This document shows, piece by piece, positions 1 to 7,363 of a stretch of DNA of 57,293 nucleotides. This DNA comes from Rhizobium sp. Q54 (GTDB lineage Bacteria > Pseudomonadota > Alphaproteobacteria > SHVZ01), in contig CAMBVS010000020.1 in NCBI GenBank assembly GCA_945871425.1, forward strand, positions 1 through 57,293. Reading direction: 5' to 3'. The position numbers were made by a program, and so were the translations under genes. The notes beneath the pieces are model-generated. The model had not been told where the DNA came from. It saw only the letters and a program-made list of their open reading frames with translations, and did no database searches. Numbering within the stretch: position 1 is the stretch's first letter; every line of letters begins with the position of its first letter.

Positions 1-58
1 ACGCCAGCCGGACGAACTCCCGCCGCAACGACATGATGGACCTCTCCCCCCACGGCAC
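1..58 (-). CDS. IS481 family transposase, N-terminal fragment (runs off left edge)
   Basis: The minus strand reads a GTG start at 58 followed by PWGERSIMSLRREFVRLA before the window ends. IS481-type transposases start this way: a short PW lead, then an arginine-rich first helix of the helix-turn-helix that binds the terminal repeats. An AGGAGGG Shine-Dalgarno lies at 63-69, 4 bases before the GTG; an in-frame ATG at 34 is the alternative start. Only 19 codons are visible, so the DDE catalytic core and intactness of the gene cannot be judged. Confidence 0.6.
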   Translation of the reverse strand, partial: MPWGERSIMSLRREFVRLA

Positions 59-147
59 CGCACCCTCCTGAAAAGGCACGCAAACAGCCGTGAGTATGTG
101 TCCACCATGTCCCCGAACACCCGTCCACCATCTCCCCGGTCCATACA
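1..147 (-). mobile_element. IS481-type insertion sequence, one end (partial)
   Basis: The left edge holds the 5' part of a transposase gene and its upstream end region. Between about 97 and 147 the sequence has the repeated GTCCACC / TCCCCGG blocks that I associate with terminal inverted repeats of IS481-family elements, and the tip appears to lie near 147 (TGTATGGACCGGGGAG on the minus strand). The neighbouring binding-protein gene ends at 176, so the element sits about 30 bases downstream of its stop codon. The other end, the target duplication and the exact tip cannot be seen, so the boundary is approximate. Confidence 0.6.
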
Positions 148-175
148 GCTGCGCGGGAGAGGGGGTACAAAGTGC

Positions 176-1750
176 TTACTTCTTCTCGACATTCCAGAAG
201 ACGAACTCGCTGGCGTTGACCACGCCGGTGATGTTATCGCGCCAGGCCTTCGGCGCCAGGAACTGGCCGGTCACGACATAGGGCATGACGTCGTAGAAGC
301 GCTGCTGCAGCGCATCCATCGCCGCCTTGCGGTCGGCCGGCGTCGCCGCGGCGAAGAAGCGGTTCTTCCGGCTCTCCAGCTCCTGGTCGCAGGGAGCCGG
401 CACGAAGGTGGTGGTGTTGCAGGGCGCGCGCAGCTGCGTCGCCGTCAGCGGGCTGGAGACGACGCGCGCCGGCGCCCAGGTCGGATGCATGTGCCAGCCG
501 GGCGAGCCCGGGCCCGGCTTGTCGCCGCGCGCGGCGCGCGTGACGACGGCGCTCCAGTCATTGGCCTGCAGGTCGACGTTGATGCCGGCGTCCCGCATGA
601 ACTGGGCCATCACCACCGCCATCTGGTGCAGGATGTGCTGGTCGGTCGGGTCCATCAGCACCACCGGCTCTCCGGCGTAGCCGGCCTTCTTCAGCAGATC
701 CTTCGCCTTGGCCATGTTCGCTTTGGCGAAGTCGGCCATGCCGGCGCTGCTCTCGTTCGGCGACCCGCAGGCCATGATCGAAAAGCAGACCTTCTCGTAG
801 TCGCGATTGCCGATGACCGCGGTCAGGAACTGCGCCTGATCGACGATCAGGGCCAGCGCCTGGCGGATCTCGGGCTTGTCGAGGGGGGCGGCATGGGTGT
901 TGAGCATGAAGAAGCTCTGGCTTCCCAGCTTGTCCATCACCTCGACCTTGACGTTCGGCGCCTTCTTCAGGAGCGGCAGCAGGTCGACCGCCGGGATCTC
1001 GACGACGTCGACCTCGCCCCGGATCAGCGCCTGCACCTGGGTGTTGGCGTCGGGGATGTAGATCCACTCGATGCGGTCGAGCTTGGCGATCTTGCCGCCC
1101 CAGAATCCGTCCGGCGCCTCGGGGCGCGGCTTGTAGCCGGTGTTCTTCTTGTAGACGGCCTTGTTGCCGGGGACCCATTCCTCGGTGACGAAGGTGAAGG
1201 GGCCGGAGCCGACGACTTCCTTGAACTGGATCTGGGTGAAGGGATCGGCCGCCGCATCCTGGGCCCGCAGAACGAAGCTGGGCTGGATCGCATCCGACAA
1301 CGTCTCCAGCACCAGGCCGAAGCGTTCCTTGAAGGTCATCTCGAAGGTGCGGTCGTCCTTCACCGTGATCGCGGCCATGCGGGCGCGCATGGTGGTGCCG
1401 CTCGCCTTCCGCTTCGACCAGCGTTCGAGTGAGGCCGCGGCGTCCTTGGCGGTGATCGGCGTGCCGTCGGAGAAGGTCATGCCCGGGCGCATGGTGAAGG
1501 TCCAGGTGAGCCCGTCCGGACTCGCCGTCCAAGATTCGACCGCCTGCGGCTTCGGCTCACTCTTGGAATCGTAGGAGAACAGCGGCTCGTAGATCAGGTA
1601 GCCGTGATTGCGGGTGATCGCCGCCGTCGTCCAGGCGGTGTCGAGAATCCGCAAGTCTGCCTGCGGCACGAACTTGAGCGTCGTCTGGGCCTCCGCCGGC
1701 GCGGCCAGCGCCAGTCCGAGCGCCGCGGTTGCGAGTAGCGTCTTCTTCAT
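176..1750 (-). CDS. ABC transporter substrate-binding protein, family 5 (peptide/nickel/opine type)
   Basis: This is a periplasmic lipoprotein-like or secreted solute receptor of the DppA/OppA fold, 524 residues, a normal family length. It starts with a Sec signal peptide (MKKTLLATAALGLALAAPAEA, cleavage near residue 21). The SBP_bac_5 core follows, with the typical WTFTMRPGMTFSDGTPITA and ADPFTQIQFKEVVGSGPF stretches. The start at 1750 is chosen because the signal peptide begins there and a GGGAGG sits 5 bases upstream; the frame stays open further upstream but reads as non-coding. The ATG overlaps the stop of the upstream oxidoreductase (ATGA), implying translational coupling. No permease or ATPase gene is adjacent: an IS element follows immediately downstream. 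The ligand is unknown. Confidence 0.9.
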   Translation of the reverse strand: MKKTLLATAALGLALAAPAEAQTTLKFVPQADLRILDTAWTTAAITRNHGYLIYEPLFSYDSKSEPKPQAVESWTASPDGLTWTFTMRPGMTFSDGTPITAKDAAASLERWSKRKASGTTMRARMAAITVKDDRTFEMTFKERFGLVLETLSDAIQPSFVLRAQDAAADPFTQIQFKEVVGSGPFTFVTEEWVPGNKAVYKKNTGYKPRPEAPDGFWGGKIAKLDRIEWIYIPDANTQVQALIRGEVDVVEIPAVDLLPLLKKAPNVKVEVMDKLGSQSFFMLNTHAAPLDKPEIRQALALIVDQAQFLTAVIGNRDYEKVCFSIMACGSPNESSAGMADFAKANMAKAKDLLKKAGYAGEPVVLMDPTDQHILHQMAVVMAQFMRDAGINVDLQANDWSAVVTRAARGDKPGPGSPGWHMHPTWAPARVVSSPLTATQLRAPCNTTTFVPAPCDQELESRKNRFFAAATPADRKAAMDALQQRFYDVMPYVVTGQFLAPKAWRDNITGVVNASEFVFWNVEKK

Positions 1751-2721
1751 GGTGTCCTCCCTTGTCCTGCTGCGTCGTAGATGCGGTCGATGAGCTCGGC
1801 GGCGCGGGCGCAGTCCTCGACATCCGCCGCGGGCGGCCGCCCATCCTTGAGCCGCCTCAGAATGTCCTCGGTGAGGCGATGATAGCCCGGCAGAGGCACG
1901 TCGGTCGCCTCCAGCGTGCCGTCGGCGAGGCGGACCTCGAGCCGGCCGCGCGTCTCGCGCAGATAGGCACCGGTCGCCGCGATCCGCCACTCCATGTCGC
2001 CGCCGCCGGCAGCGTAGGAGTAGCCGGCCTCGACGGTCACGACCGGGCCGCCGTCGGCCGCGATCACTGCCGTGGCGAACTCCTCGACCGGCAGGTCGTA
2101 GGCATGGCGTGTCACGCTGGCGCCGCGCACCGCGACCGGACGGCCGCCGGCGAGGGTCAGTGCCGCGTCGACGGCATGGAAGCCGAGATTGCGCAGCGCT
2201 CCGCCGCCGGAGATGCCCGGTTCCAGCATCCAGCCGACGCCCCAGTCGCGATAGCGTCCGGGCGGGCCGTTCACCGTGCGGAAATGCCCGTGCATGACCG
2301 TGCCGAGCCGGCCCGACTGTTTCAGCTCGTCGAACCGCTTCCAGATCGCAAGCTGGCGATTGGCAAGCGCGGAGGCCGCGAAGATGCCGGCTTCCTTCGC
2401 CGCCTCGGCGACGGCGCGAGCCTCGGTGCCGGTCCGGCCCATCGGCTTCTCGATCAGGAAGGGGATGCGCCGAGCCAGAACCGGCGCGGCCTCGGCCATC
2501 GCCCGGTCATGGCGGGGGAGAACGAAGGCGACCTCGGGCTGGAGGCGATCCAGCATCGCCGCCGCGTCGACGTCGAACGGAAGCTTCAGTTTTTCCGCCG
2601 CGGCGCGGCCGGCATCGGGGTCGAGATCGGAGGTGCCGAGGACGGGCGAGCCGAGCGCAGCCAGCGCGTCGGCGTACATCTGCGCATGCCAGTGAGCGAC
2701 CCCGACGATCACCGCGCGCAT
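1747..2721 (-). CDS. Gfo/Idh/MocA family NAD(P)-dependent oxidoreductase
   Basis: A 324-residue two-domain dehydrogenase. An N-terminal Rossmann fold (MRAVIVGVAHWHAQ) leads to the hallmark EKP at residues 91-93, and a C-terminal alpha/beta domain supplies substrate contacts. The nucleotide loop reads GVAHWH instead of the usual GxGxxG, a variant known in some branches of the family. The start at 2721 coincides with the first strand of the Rossmann fold; the extra 40 codons upstream look non-coding. It is the first gene of a two-gene operon with the binding protein (4-base overlap), so it may oxidise or reduce the compound that protein captures. Substrate (sugar, inositol or imino acid derivative) cannot be told from sequence. 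Confidence 0.85.
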   Translation of the reverse strand: MRAVIVGVAHWHAQMYADALAALGSPVLGTSDLDPDAGRAAAEKLKLPFDVDAAAMLDRLQPEVAFVLPRHDRAMAEAAPVLARRIPFLIEKPMGRTGTEARAVAEAAKEAGIFAASALANRQLAIWKRFDELKQSGRLGTVMHGHFRTVNGPPGRYRDWGVGWMLEPGISGGGALRNLGFHAVDAALTLAGGRPVAVRGASVTRHAYDLPVEEFATAVIAADGGPVVTVEAGYSYAAGGGDMEWRIAATGAYLRETRGRLEVRLADGTLEATDVPLPGYHRLTEDILRRLKDGRPPAADVEDCARAAELIDRIYDAAGQGRTP

Positions 2722-2816
2722 TCGGCCTTCTCCGGCGACGTTCCCCGGCGCTTGGCAGCGCCGCCCTTTGCACCATACTATCGGCGCCCCAGAATTTCGC
2801 AAAGGAAACCAAGGCG

Positions 2817-3674
2817 ATGAAGCTCGTCCGCTACGGCGCAAAGGGCGCCGAGACGCCCGGCCTGATCGATGCCGACGGCAAGCTCCGCGATCTCTCGGCC
2901 CAGGTGCCGGACATCGTCGGCGACGTGCTGACGCCCCAGGGCCTCGCCCGCCTCAAGGCGCTCGACCCCAAGAGCTTGCCGCTGGTACCCGGCAACCCCA
3001 GGCTCGGTGCGCCGGTCGGCCGCATTGGCAAGTTCCTCTGCATCGGCGCCAACTACCGCGACCACATCGCCGAGAGCACCAACCCGATCCCGATCCCGAG
3101 CGAGCCGATCCTGTTCAATAAGTTCGACACCTCGGTCGGTGGTCCCAACGATCCGATCATGATTCCGAAGGGCTCGCAGAAGACCGATTGGGAGGCAGAG
3201 CTCGCCATCGTCATCGGCCGCCCGGCGCGCCTGGTCAGCAAGGAGACCGCCCTCGACTACGTCGCCGGATACACCATCTGCAACGACGTCTCCGAGCGCG
3301 AATGGCAGCACAAGCGCAACGGCCAATGGCAGAAGGGCAAGGCCAACGACGGCTTCGGCCCGCTCGGTCCCTGGCTGGTGACCACCGACGAGATCAAGGA
3401 TCCGCAGACCCTGCCGATCTGGCTCGAGGTCAACGGCAAGCGCTACCAGAACGGCAACACCAAGGACATGATCTTCGACTGCGCCTTCCTGGTCAGCTAC
3501 CTCAGCGAATTCTTCACGCTGATGCCGGGCGACGTGATCGCAACCGGGACGCCGGCCGGCGTCGGCGGCGGCGTCAAGCCGAACCCTGTCTTCCTGAAGC
3601 CCGGCGACGTCGTCGTCCTCGGCATCGACGGCCTCGGTAAGCAGCGCCAGGAGTTCGTGGCGTTCAAGGCTTGA
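2817..3674 (+). CDS. Fumarylacetoacetate hydrolase (FAH) family protein
   Basis: A 285-residue cytosolic member of the FAH superfamily, whose enzymes cleave or decarboxylate beta-diketo acids. Seen in sequence: GANYRDH at 78-84, the metal-binding carboxylates E126 and E128 in WEAEL, D157 in NDVSERE, and the family signature ATGTPAGVG near 240. It has the N-terminal lid of the ureidoglycolate lyase / 2-hydroxyhepta-2,4-diene-1,7-dioate isomerase group. It is transcribed divergently from the oxidoreductase operon, with an AAAGGAAACCAAGG region before the ATG. The precise substrate is not predictable; family assignment is secure. Confidence 0.9.
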   Translation: MKLVRYGAKGAETPGLIDADGKLRDLSAQVPDIVGDVLTPQGLARLKALDPKSLPLVPGNPRLGAPVGRIGKFLCIGANYRDHIAESTNPIPIPSEPILFNKFDTSVGGPNDPIMIPKGSQKTDWEAELAIVIGRPARLVSKETALDYVAGYTICNDVSEREWQHKRNGQWQKGKANDGFGPLGPWLVTTDEIKDPQTLPIWLEVNGKRYQNGNTKDMIFDCAFLVSYLSEFFTLMPGDVIATGTPAGVGGGVKPNPVFLKPGDVVVLGIDGLGKQRQEFVAFKA

Positions 3675-3690
3675 TTGGAGACCGGACGAG

Positions 3691-3781
3691 CCCCCCACCC
3701 TATCCCTCCACCACAAAGGGGGAGGGAATTCGATTCATGTTCCCTCCCCCCGCGGAGCGTGGGGGAGGGTTAGGGTGGGAG
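3691..3781. repeat. Dispersed palindromic repeat element, copy 1
   Basis: An intergenic segment built of nested inverted repeats. The outer arms are CCCACCCTATCCCTCC and GGGAGGGTTAGGGTGGG. The inner arms are a perfect 11-base pair, GGGGGAGGGAA (3718-3728) and TTCCCTCCCCC (3740-3750). A closely similar element lies at 28083-28179. Both sit between genes, so this looks like a REP/BIME-type intergenic repeat. As RNA it would fold into a strong hairpin and could act as an mRNA boundary; that role is inference. Confidence 0.7.
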
Positions 3782-3813
3782 CGCGACTCGCCGTCTCCTG
3801 TTAGAGGTACCGC

Positions 3814-4809
3814 ATGACCGAACCCCTCACCGCCGCCGTCATCGGCCTCGGCAAAGCCGGCTCCCGCTTCGACGAGGAGCCGGGCCGGCTCGCGCCCTGG
3901 AGCCACACCGGCGCCTATCTCCATCTCGCCGACCGCTTCCGCATCATCGGTGCCGCCGATCCCGATCCCGGCAACGCAGAGCGCTACCGGGCCCGCTGCC
4001 CGGACGTGCCGGTCTATCCGGGCGCGACCGCCATGCTGGCGGCGATCCAGCCCGACGTGGTCAGCATCTGCACGCCCGCCAACCGGCACCGTGCCGACCT
4101 CGAGGCGGCGCTCGCCTGTCCGTCGGTCAAGGCCGTCTGGTGCGAGAAGCCGTTGGCGACCTCGCTCGGCGATGCCGAGGCGATGGTCAAGGCGGCGGCG
4201 GCGCGGGGCGTGCCGATGGTCGTCACCTACAACCGGCGCTGGCTGCCGCTCTGGCGGCGGGTGCGCGAGCTGATTCACAATGGCACGATCGGCGACCTCG
4301 TCTGCTTGCGGATCGCCGCGCCCAACCGGCTCTATTCGATCGGCAGCCATGCCCTCGACCTCCTGCGCTATCTGGTCGGCGATCCGTCCTCGATTACCTC
4401 GATGTCGCTGCCGCAGCTGACCGAGACCGGCGAGCCGGCGGTGGCGGCGATGTTCGGCTTTCCCTCCGGCGCCTACGGCATCCTGCAGGTGACCGGCTTC
4501 CGGGCCCAGCTGGTGATCGAGGCCGAGGCCATCGGCCGCCTCGGCCGGATCACGGTGCGCGAGGATTCGAGCCGCCTCACCATCGAGCGCTTCGCCAAGC
4601 ATCCCGAATACGAAGGCTATCAGCGGCTGATGGCGGCCGGCGAGGGGCGCTATGCGTCGCTGGCCCAGGTCTCGGTCTTCGTCGAGGCCGCAGCCGAGCT
4701 GGCAATGCTCGCCCGCGATCCCAAGGCGCCCTGCAGCTCCGATGGCGAGAGCGCGCTCGGGACCCAACGGCTGATCGAGGCCGTCGCCATCACTGCCGGC
4801 CATGGCTGA
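3814..4809 (+). CDS. Gfo/Idh/MocA family oxidoreductase
   Basis: A 331-residue NAD(P)-dependent dehydrogenase. The Rossmann motif GLGKAGS is at 11-17, the conserved CTPANRH at about 86-92, and EKP at 111-113. The catalytic-domain histidine region is SIGSHALDLLRYLVGD, near 180-195. No signal peptide. It overlaps the downstream methyltransferase by 8 bases, so the two are probably co-translated. It is one of three oxidoreductases of this family in the window, and they are clearly diverged from one another. Substrate unknown. Confidence 0.85.
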   Translation: MTEPLTAAVIGLGKAGSRFDEEPGRLAPWSHTGAYLHLADRFRIIGAADPDPGNAERYRARCPDVPVYPGATAMLAAIQPDVVSICTPANRHRADLEAALACPSVKAVWCEKPLATSLGDAEAMVKAAAARGVPMVVTYNRRWLPLWRRVRELIHNGTIGDLVCLRIAAPNRLYSIGSHALDLLRYLVGDPSSITSMSLPQLTETGEPAVAAMFGFPSGAYGILQVTGFRAQLVIEAEAIGRLGRITVREDSSRLTIERFAKHPEYEGYQRLMAAGEGRYASLAQVSVFVEAAAELAMLARDPKAPCSSDGESALGTQRLIEAVAITAGHG

Positions 4810-5635
4810 GCCGGCCCGCCCGGGATCGGTCGCCGAGCAGCGGGCGGCCTGGACCGAACAGGCGACCGCCTGGGACCGCTGGGCCGATCGGCTGGAGCGC
4901 ATGGCCGAGCGCTTCAACCAGCCTCTGGTCGAGGCGGCGGGCCCCAAGCCCGGCGACCGCGTCCTCGACCTCGCATCCGGCATCGGCGAGCCCGGCCTCA
5001 CACTGCACAAGGCGATCCAGCCCGGCGGCCGGCTGGTCTTGAGCGATCTCGTCCCTGAGATGCTGCAGGGCGCGGTCAGGCGCTTTCGCGACCGGGGCCT
5101 CGAGGCCGGCTTCGTCGTCCAGGATGCCCAGCGGCTCGCTCTTGCCGACTGCAGTTTCGACGTCGTCACCTGCCGCTTCGGCATCATGTTCTTCCCCGAG
5201 CCCCGGCTCGCGCTCGCCGAGGTTCATCGCGTCCTGGTGGCCGGCGGGCGAGCCGCCTTCCTGGTCTGGGGGCCACTCGCCGACAACCCGATGTTCCAGG
5301 TCACCCGCGGTGCGGTCGAAGCCGTGCTGGGGCCGGACCCGCGTCAGCGCGATCCCTTCCGCCATGCGGAACCCGGGGCGCTCAGGGGCGATTTCGCCAC
5401 AGCCGGCTTCGTGAGCTACGTCGAGAAGGATTTGACCTTCGAGCGCCACGCCAAGGCCGGCGAGCCGTTCTGGCGGGCGCCTCTGGACATGACCTCCGGC
5501 GGCCGGGTCGCCGCCCTCGAACCGGCCGCCAGGGCTGCACTCGAGGCCGAAGTGATCCGCCGTCTGGAGCCGTTTCGCCAGGGTGACGCCTATCGGCTCA
5601 GCTCGCGGATCCGCCTGCTCACGGCACGATCTTGA
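4802..5635 (+). CDS. Class I SAM-dependent methyltransferase
   Basis: A 277-residue methyltransferase of the UbiE-like type. The SAM-binding motif I reads VLDLASGIG at 54-62. The acidic motif II follows (LVLSDLVPEML), and then the post-motif DAQRLALADCSFDVVTCRFG. The methyl acceptor is unknown. It starts 8 bases inside the preceding oxidoreductase gene. Its stop codon (5633-5635) is embedded in the -35 box of the next transcription unit, so transcription of the padR operon starts right at the end of this gene. Confidence 0.85.
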   Translation: MAEPARPGSVAEQRAAWTEQATAWDRWADRLERMAERFNQPLVEAAGPKPGDRVLDLASGIGEPGLTLHKAIQPGGRLVLSDLVPEMLQGAVRRFRDRGLEAGFVVQDAQRLALADCSFDVVTCRFGIMFFPEPRLALAEVHRVLVAGGRAAFLVWGPLADNPMFQVTRGAVEAVLGPDPRQRDPFRHAEPGALRGDFATAGFVSYVEKDLTFERHAKAGEPFWRAPLDMTSGGRVAALEPAARAALEAEVIRRLEPFRQGDAYRLSSRIRLLTARS

Positions 5636-5660
5636 TTGCAGCGCAGCACAGGTGTATATA
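5632..5660 (+). promoter_or_regulatory. Sigma70-type promoter of the padR-RND operon
   Basis: TTGATT at 5632-5637, then a 17-base spacer, then TATATA at 5655-5660. This is near-consensus spacing and composition, in an AT-rich pocket between GC-rich genes. The start of padR is 47 bases beyond the -10 box. Confidence 0.55.
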
Positions 5661-5695
5661 TCCACCTGATATATGATCTTCCGATATATATCGGA
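5650..5695 (+). promoter_or_regulatory. Candidate PadR operator (two dyads)
   Basis: Two dyads lie over and just downstream of the promoter. The first has AGGTG and CACCT arms flanking TATATATC at 5650-5667 and covers the -10 box. The second is a perfect 16-base palindrome, TCCGATATATATCGGA, at 5680-5695, close to the expected transcription start. PadR-family repressors usually autoregulate by binding AT-rich dyads at their own promoter, so this placement fits repression of padR and the pump genes behind it. Confidence 0.5.
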
Positions 5696-5706
5696 TCGGA
5701 AAACCC

Positions 5707-6273
5707 ATGGACGTCCGCACCTTCTGCCTCGGTGTGCTCAGCCTCGGCGATGCCACCGGCTATGAGATCAAGAAGCAGGCCGAGGATGGCCCGTTCAGCC
5801 ATTTCTACAAGGCCGGCTTCGGCTCGATCTACCCGGCGTTGGCGAGGCTCGCCGCCGACGGCTTGATTACCGGCCGCGACGAGGCCCAGTCGGGCAGGCC
5901 CGACAAGCGTGTCTATGCCCTCACGCCCGCCGGCCGGCGGGCGCTCGCCGACGCGCTGACCGATCTCGCGACTGGCATCGCCGTTCCCGACGACATCCGC
6001 TCCGAGTTCCTCTTCCTCATGTTCTTCGCCCACCTGATGCCGGTCCACCGGGTCCAGCGCCAGATCGACGCCCATATCGCGCTCTATCGCGGGTGCCTGG
6101 ACCATATCGAATCCAAGATGAAGGATGCCGCCTGCGCCGCCGAGGTGCCCGGCCATGTCTTCGTCCGCGGCGTCGGCCTCGCCGTCTACCGCGCCTTCCA
6201 CGACTACCTTCGCGACAACCGGGATGCGTTCCTCGCCGGCCTCCAGGCCGGGCGTCAGGACGCGGCCGAGTAG
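5707..6273 (+). CDS. PadR family transcriptional regulator
   Basis: A 188-residue regulator with an N-terminal winged helix (about residues 3-80). It contains the family features GDATGYEIKKQ, FGSIYPALARLAADGLI and PDKRVYALTPAGRRAL. A C-terminal helical dimerisation domain (PadR C4/Vir type) follows. It lies upstream of an RND efflux pair and behind two AT-rich dyads, a common arrangement for ligand-relieved repressors of drug or phenolic efflux. The ligand is not predictable. Start: ATG preceded by GGATCGGAAAA. Confidence 0.9.
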   Translation: MDVRTFCLGVLSLGDATGYEIKKQAEDGPFSHFYKAGFGSIYPALARLAADGLITGRDEAQSGRPDKRVYALTPAGRRALADALTDLATGIAVPDDIRSEFLFLMFFAHLMPVHRVQRQIDAHIALYRGCLDHIESKMKDAACAAEVPGHVFVRGVGLAVYRAFHDYLRDNRDAFLAGLQAGRQDAAE

Positions 6274-6283
6274 GATCAAGCCC

Positions 6284-7363
6284 ATGCGTATCTCTTCCTG
6301 GTGGTTCTCGCTCGCTGTCGTCACCGGTGTCGCCGGCTGGATGGCGAGCGGCATGATCGGTCATCGCGACGCCGGCGCGGCGCCCGCACCGGCTCCGACC
6401 GCAGCCCCCCTGACCAAGGTCAGGGTCCTGGTGATCAAGGCCGAGCCGAAGCCGATCGAGATCGTCGTGCAGGGGCGGACGGCGGCCTCGCGCAAGGTCG
6501 AGATCAAGGCCGAGACCATCGGCAAGGTTCAGGAGATCGGGGCCGAGCGCGGCGCGCGGGTGAAGAAGGGCCAGCTCATCGTCAAGCTGGCGGTCGACGA
6601 CCGCCAGGCCCGCCTGGACGAGGCGCAGGCGCTGGTGCGCCATCGCCAGATGGACTTCGAGGCCGGCAGGCAGCTCACCGAGAAGGGATTCAGGCCGGAG
6701 TTCAAGCATGCCGAGTCCAAGGCGGCGCTCGAGTCGGCCAAGGCGATGCTGGCGCGCATCGAGCTCGACGTTCAGCGCACCCAGATCCGCGCGCCCTTCG
6801 ACGGCGTGCTGGATCAGCGCCCGGTCGAGGTCGGCGACTACGTCAAGGACGGCAATCCGATCGCGGTCGTCGTCGATCTCTCTCCGGCGGTGGTGATGGC
6901 ACAGATCTCCGAGCGCGAAGTCGGCCAGATCCGCGTCGGACAGGTCGGATCGGCGCGCCTGGTGACTGGCGGCATCGTGGAGGGCATCGTCCGATATGTC
7001 GGCGCGGTCAGCGACGCGGCCACCCGCACCTTCAAGGTCGAGCTCGAGGTCGCTAACCCCGACGCCCGCATCATCGAGGGGGTCACCGCCGAGCTCCGCC
7101 TGCCGGTCGCCCAGACCTCCGCGCATGCGCTGCCGCCGTCGGTGCTGACTCTCGACGACCGCGGCCGCATCGGCGTCAAGCTGGTAGGCGAGGGCGACAA
7201 GGTCGCCTTCGTCCAGGCCCAGGTGATCGCCGGCGACTCCGAGCGCGTCTGGCTGACCGGCCTGCCGGCGACGGCACGCGTGATCGCCGTCGGCCAGGAA
7301 TTCGTCAAGGACGGCGAGCGGGTCGTCCCGCAGCCGTTCGAGGTCGCCCGGAGCAAGCCGTGA
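6284..7363 (+). CDS. RND efflux transporter, periplasmic adaptor (membrane fusion) subunit
   Basis: A 359-residue adaptor of the AcrA/HlyD fold that bridges an inner-membrane RND pump to an outer-membrane channel. It has an N-terminal membrane anchor or signal segment (SWWFSLAVVTGVAGWMASG). A lipoyl half-motif follows (IVVQGRTAASRKVEIKAE ... VKKGQLIVKL), then a short coiled hairpin (about 105-160). After that come the second lipoyl half (TQIRAPFDGVLDQRPVEVGDYV) and beta-barrel strands. The start at 6284 gives the signal anchor and follows padR by 10 bases. Its stop overlaps the GTG of the pump gene (GTGA). No outer-membrane factor gene is adjacent, so a TolC-type channel encoded elsewhere is presumably used. 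Confidence 0.9.
   Translation: MRISSWWFSLAVVTGVAGWMASGMIGHRDAGAAPAPAPTAAPLTKVRVLVIKAEPKPIEIVVQGRTAASRKVEIKAETIGKVQEIGAERGARVKKGQLIVKLAVDDRQARLDEAQALVRHRQMDFEAGRQLTEKGFRPEFKHAESKAALESAKAMLARIELDVQRTQIRAPFDGVLDQRPVEVGDYVKDGNPIAVVVDLSPAVVMAQISEREVGQIRVGQVGSARLVTGGIVEGIVRYVGAVSDAATRTFKVELEVANPDARIIEGVTAELRLPVAQTSAHALPPSVLTLDDRGRIGVKLVGEGDKVAFVQAQVIAGDSERVWLTGLPATARVIAVGQEFVKDGERVVPQPFEVARSKP

Noticed and set aside
98..1432. Long plus-strand open frame opposite the first binding-protein gene
   Set aside because: Composition (Arg/Gly/Ala/Val rich, no domains) is that of a codon-bias shadow; the minus strand has a signal peptide, Shine-Dalgarno and family motifs.
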